The notes under the pieces were generated by a model. It was not told where the DNA came from and ran no database searches. It saw only the letters and a program-made list of their open reading frames with translations. A DNA stretch of 34,033 bases from Candidatus Auribacterota bacterium (GTDB taxonomy: Bacteria; Auribacterota; JAFGBW01), in contig JAFGBW010000048.1 in the NCBI GenBank assembly GCA_016932965.1, forward strand, positions 1-34,033, written 5' to 3'. This document shows positions 33,550 to 34,033 of the stretch, in pieces. Position 1 is the first letter of the stretch, and each line of letters begins with the position of its first letter. A program made the translations under genes and the position numbers.

Positions 33550-34033
33550 GGGGATCAATAATGCTGTAACTGATATCGGAGAGGAGATTTCCCACGAGGA
33601 GAAGAGCCGTATTCAGGGCGAGAAGTCCCATGACCACAGGATAATCCGAACGTAGAATAGAAGTGAAACTGAGCATACCGATGCCGTCAATGTTGAATAC
33701 CTTTTCAATGAGATAGGAACCGGCCAGAAAAATACCGATGAGGTGTCCTGAATTGGTGGCTATGGGGATGAGAGAATTTTTCAGCGCGTGTACCCAGATG
33801 ACCCTTTTTTCGCTCAGTCCTTTGGCGTACGCTGTCCGGATGTAATCCTGGTTCAGATTTTCAAGCAGTGAGTTTTTCATCAACACGGTCAGAGTCGCAA
33901 AGGATCCGATGGTGTAAGATAAGACGGGAAGAAAAGTGTGATGCAACAGGTCGGTTATTTTTCCGAAACAGGTGAATTGTTCCCAGCCGTCTGAATGAAA
34001 ACCGCCCAGGGGAAACAGATTCCAGAAACTGCC
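33533..34033 (-). CDS. yejB: YejB-like ABC transporter permease (5' end outside window)
   Basis: The reverse strand is open from the window edge to a TAG at 33533-33535, giving 167 residues. They match the C-terminal half of YejB, the oligopeptide/microcin C-type permease of the OppB family: FPLGGFHSDGWEQF, FGKITDLLHHTFLPV, SFATLTVLMKNSLLE, the ATPase-contact loop AYAKGLSEKRVIWVHALKNSL (EAA-like), and SDISYSIIDPRIRFK at the end. Five to six membrane helices of the permease would be complete with the missing part. YejB normally pairs with YejE, YejF and the binding protein YejA, which should lie to the right. Its last 79 or so coding and stop bases are repeated at 23810-23888. The gene is intact at its 3' end. 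Confidence 0.9.
   Translation of the reverse strand, partial: GSFWNLFPLGGFHSDGWEQFTCFGKITDLLHHTFLPVLSYTIGSFATLTVLMKNSLLENLNQDYIRTAYAKGLSEKRVIWVHALKNSLIPIATNSGHLIGIFLAGSYLIEKVFNIDGIGMLSFTSILRSDYPVVMGLLALNTALLLVGNLLSDISYSIIDPRIRFK
33534..33612. repeat. Right copy of 79-bp direct repeat (attR-like)
   Basis: This copy matches 23810-23888 at 77 of 79 positions in the same orientation. It forms the final 26 codons of the yejB-like gene. The first nine bases are also part of the right palindrome arm. Confidence 0.9.

Noticed and set aside
1-34033. CRISPR arrays, tRNA or rRNA genes, integrase or transposase genes
   Set aside because: I looked for spaced repeats, tRNA-like folds and recombinase motifs on both strands and found none.

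Overview
The window reads as a chromosomal segment of a Gram-negative bacterium: it has a TonB-dependent outer-membrane receptor, a PspA envelope-stress protein and a YejB-type peptide permease. I cannot place the organism firmly. The gene mix and protein style would fit a poorly cultured lineage such as Omnitrophota or a neighbour, but that is only an impression.

Left part, minus strand (1-8839). In order of transcription: an AAA+ ATPase, PspA, a GT-C membrane glycosyltransferase overlapping a two-domain PilZ protein, then glycogen phosphorylase, a small conserved-looking protein and a GT2 polyprenyl-phosphate-type glycosyltransferase cut by the window edge. Middle part, plus strand (9106-21577): metK with a terminator, a KimA-like potassium/amino-acid permease, obgE overlapping an LplT-like MFS transporter, a GT4 glycosyltransferase, a 1382-residue tandem fusion of two Orn/Lys/Arg-decarboxylase-type PLP domains, and an overlapping exported protein with a possible GNAT fold. 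A TonB-dependent receptor follows on the minus strand.

Right part (about 23.9-33.5 kb). A visibly A+T-richer block of nine tightly packed plus-strand genes interrupts the chromosome: UbiA prenyltransferase, OYE/dienoyl-reductase-like flavoenzyme, acyl carrier protein, alpha-oxoamine synthase, DAGK/sphingosine-kinase-type lipid kinase, ThiL-like kinase, beta-ketoacyl-ACP synthase, extended SDR and radical SAM/SPASM-like enzyme. An N-terminal remnant of an alpha/beta hydrolase lies just upstream. The block is bracketed by a 79-bp direct repeat (77/79 identical). The repeat is the 3' end of a yejB-like permease gene whose 3' part lies at the right end. This is the geometry of a segment inserted at the 3' end of yejB, probably separating it from the TonB receptor gene that once followed it. 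The right junction carries a 42-bp perfect palindrome.

The nine-gene block is the best candidate for an undescribed system. My working model is an amino-lipid or long-chain alcohol built by ACP, KAS and the oxoamine synthase, reduced by the SDR and the flavoenzyme, then phosphorylated twice (lipid kinase, then ThiL-like kinase) to a diphosphate that UbiA could use, with the radical SAM enzyme as tailor. The second notable item is the tandem decarboxylase: its N-terminal copy has lost the PLP lysine while its C-terminal copy has lost the PGH motif, so a composite active site is possible.
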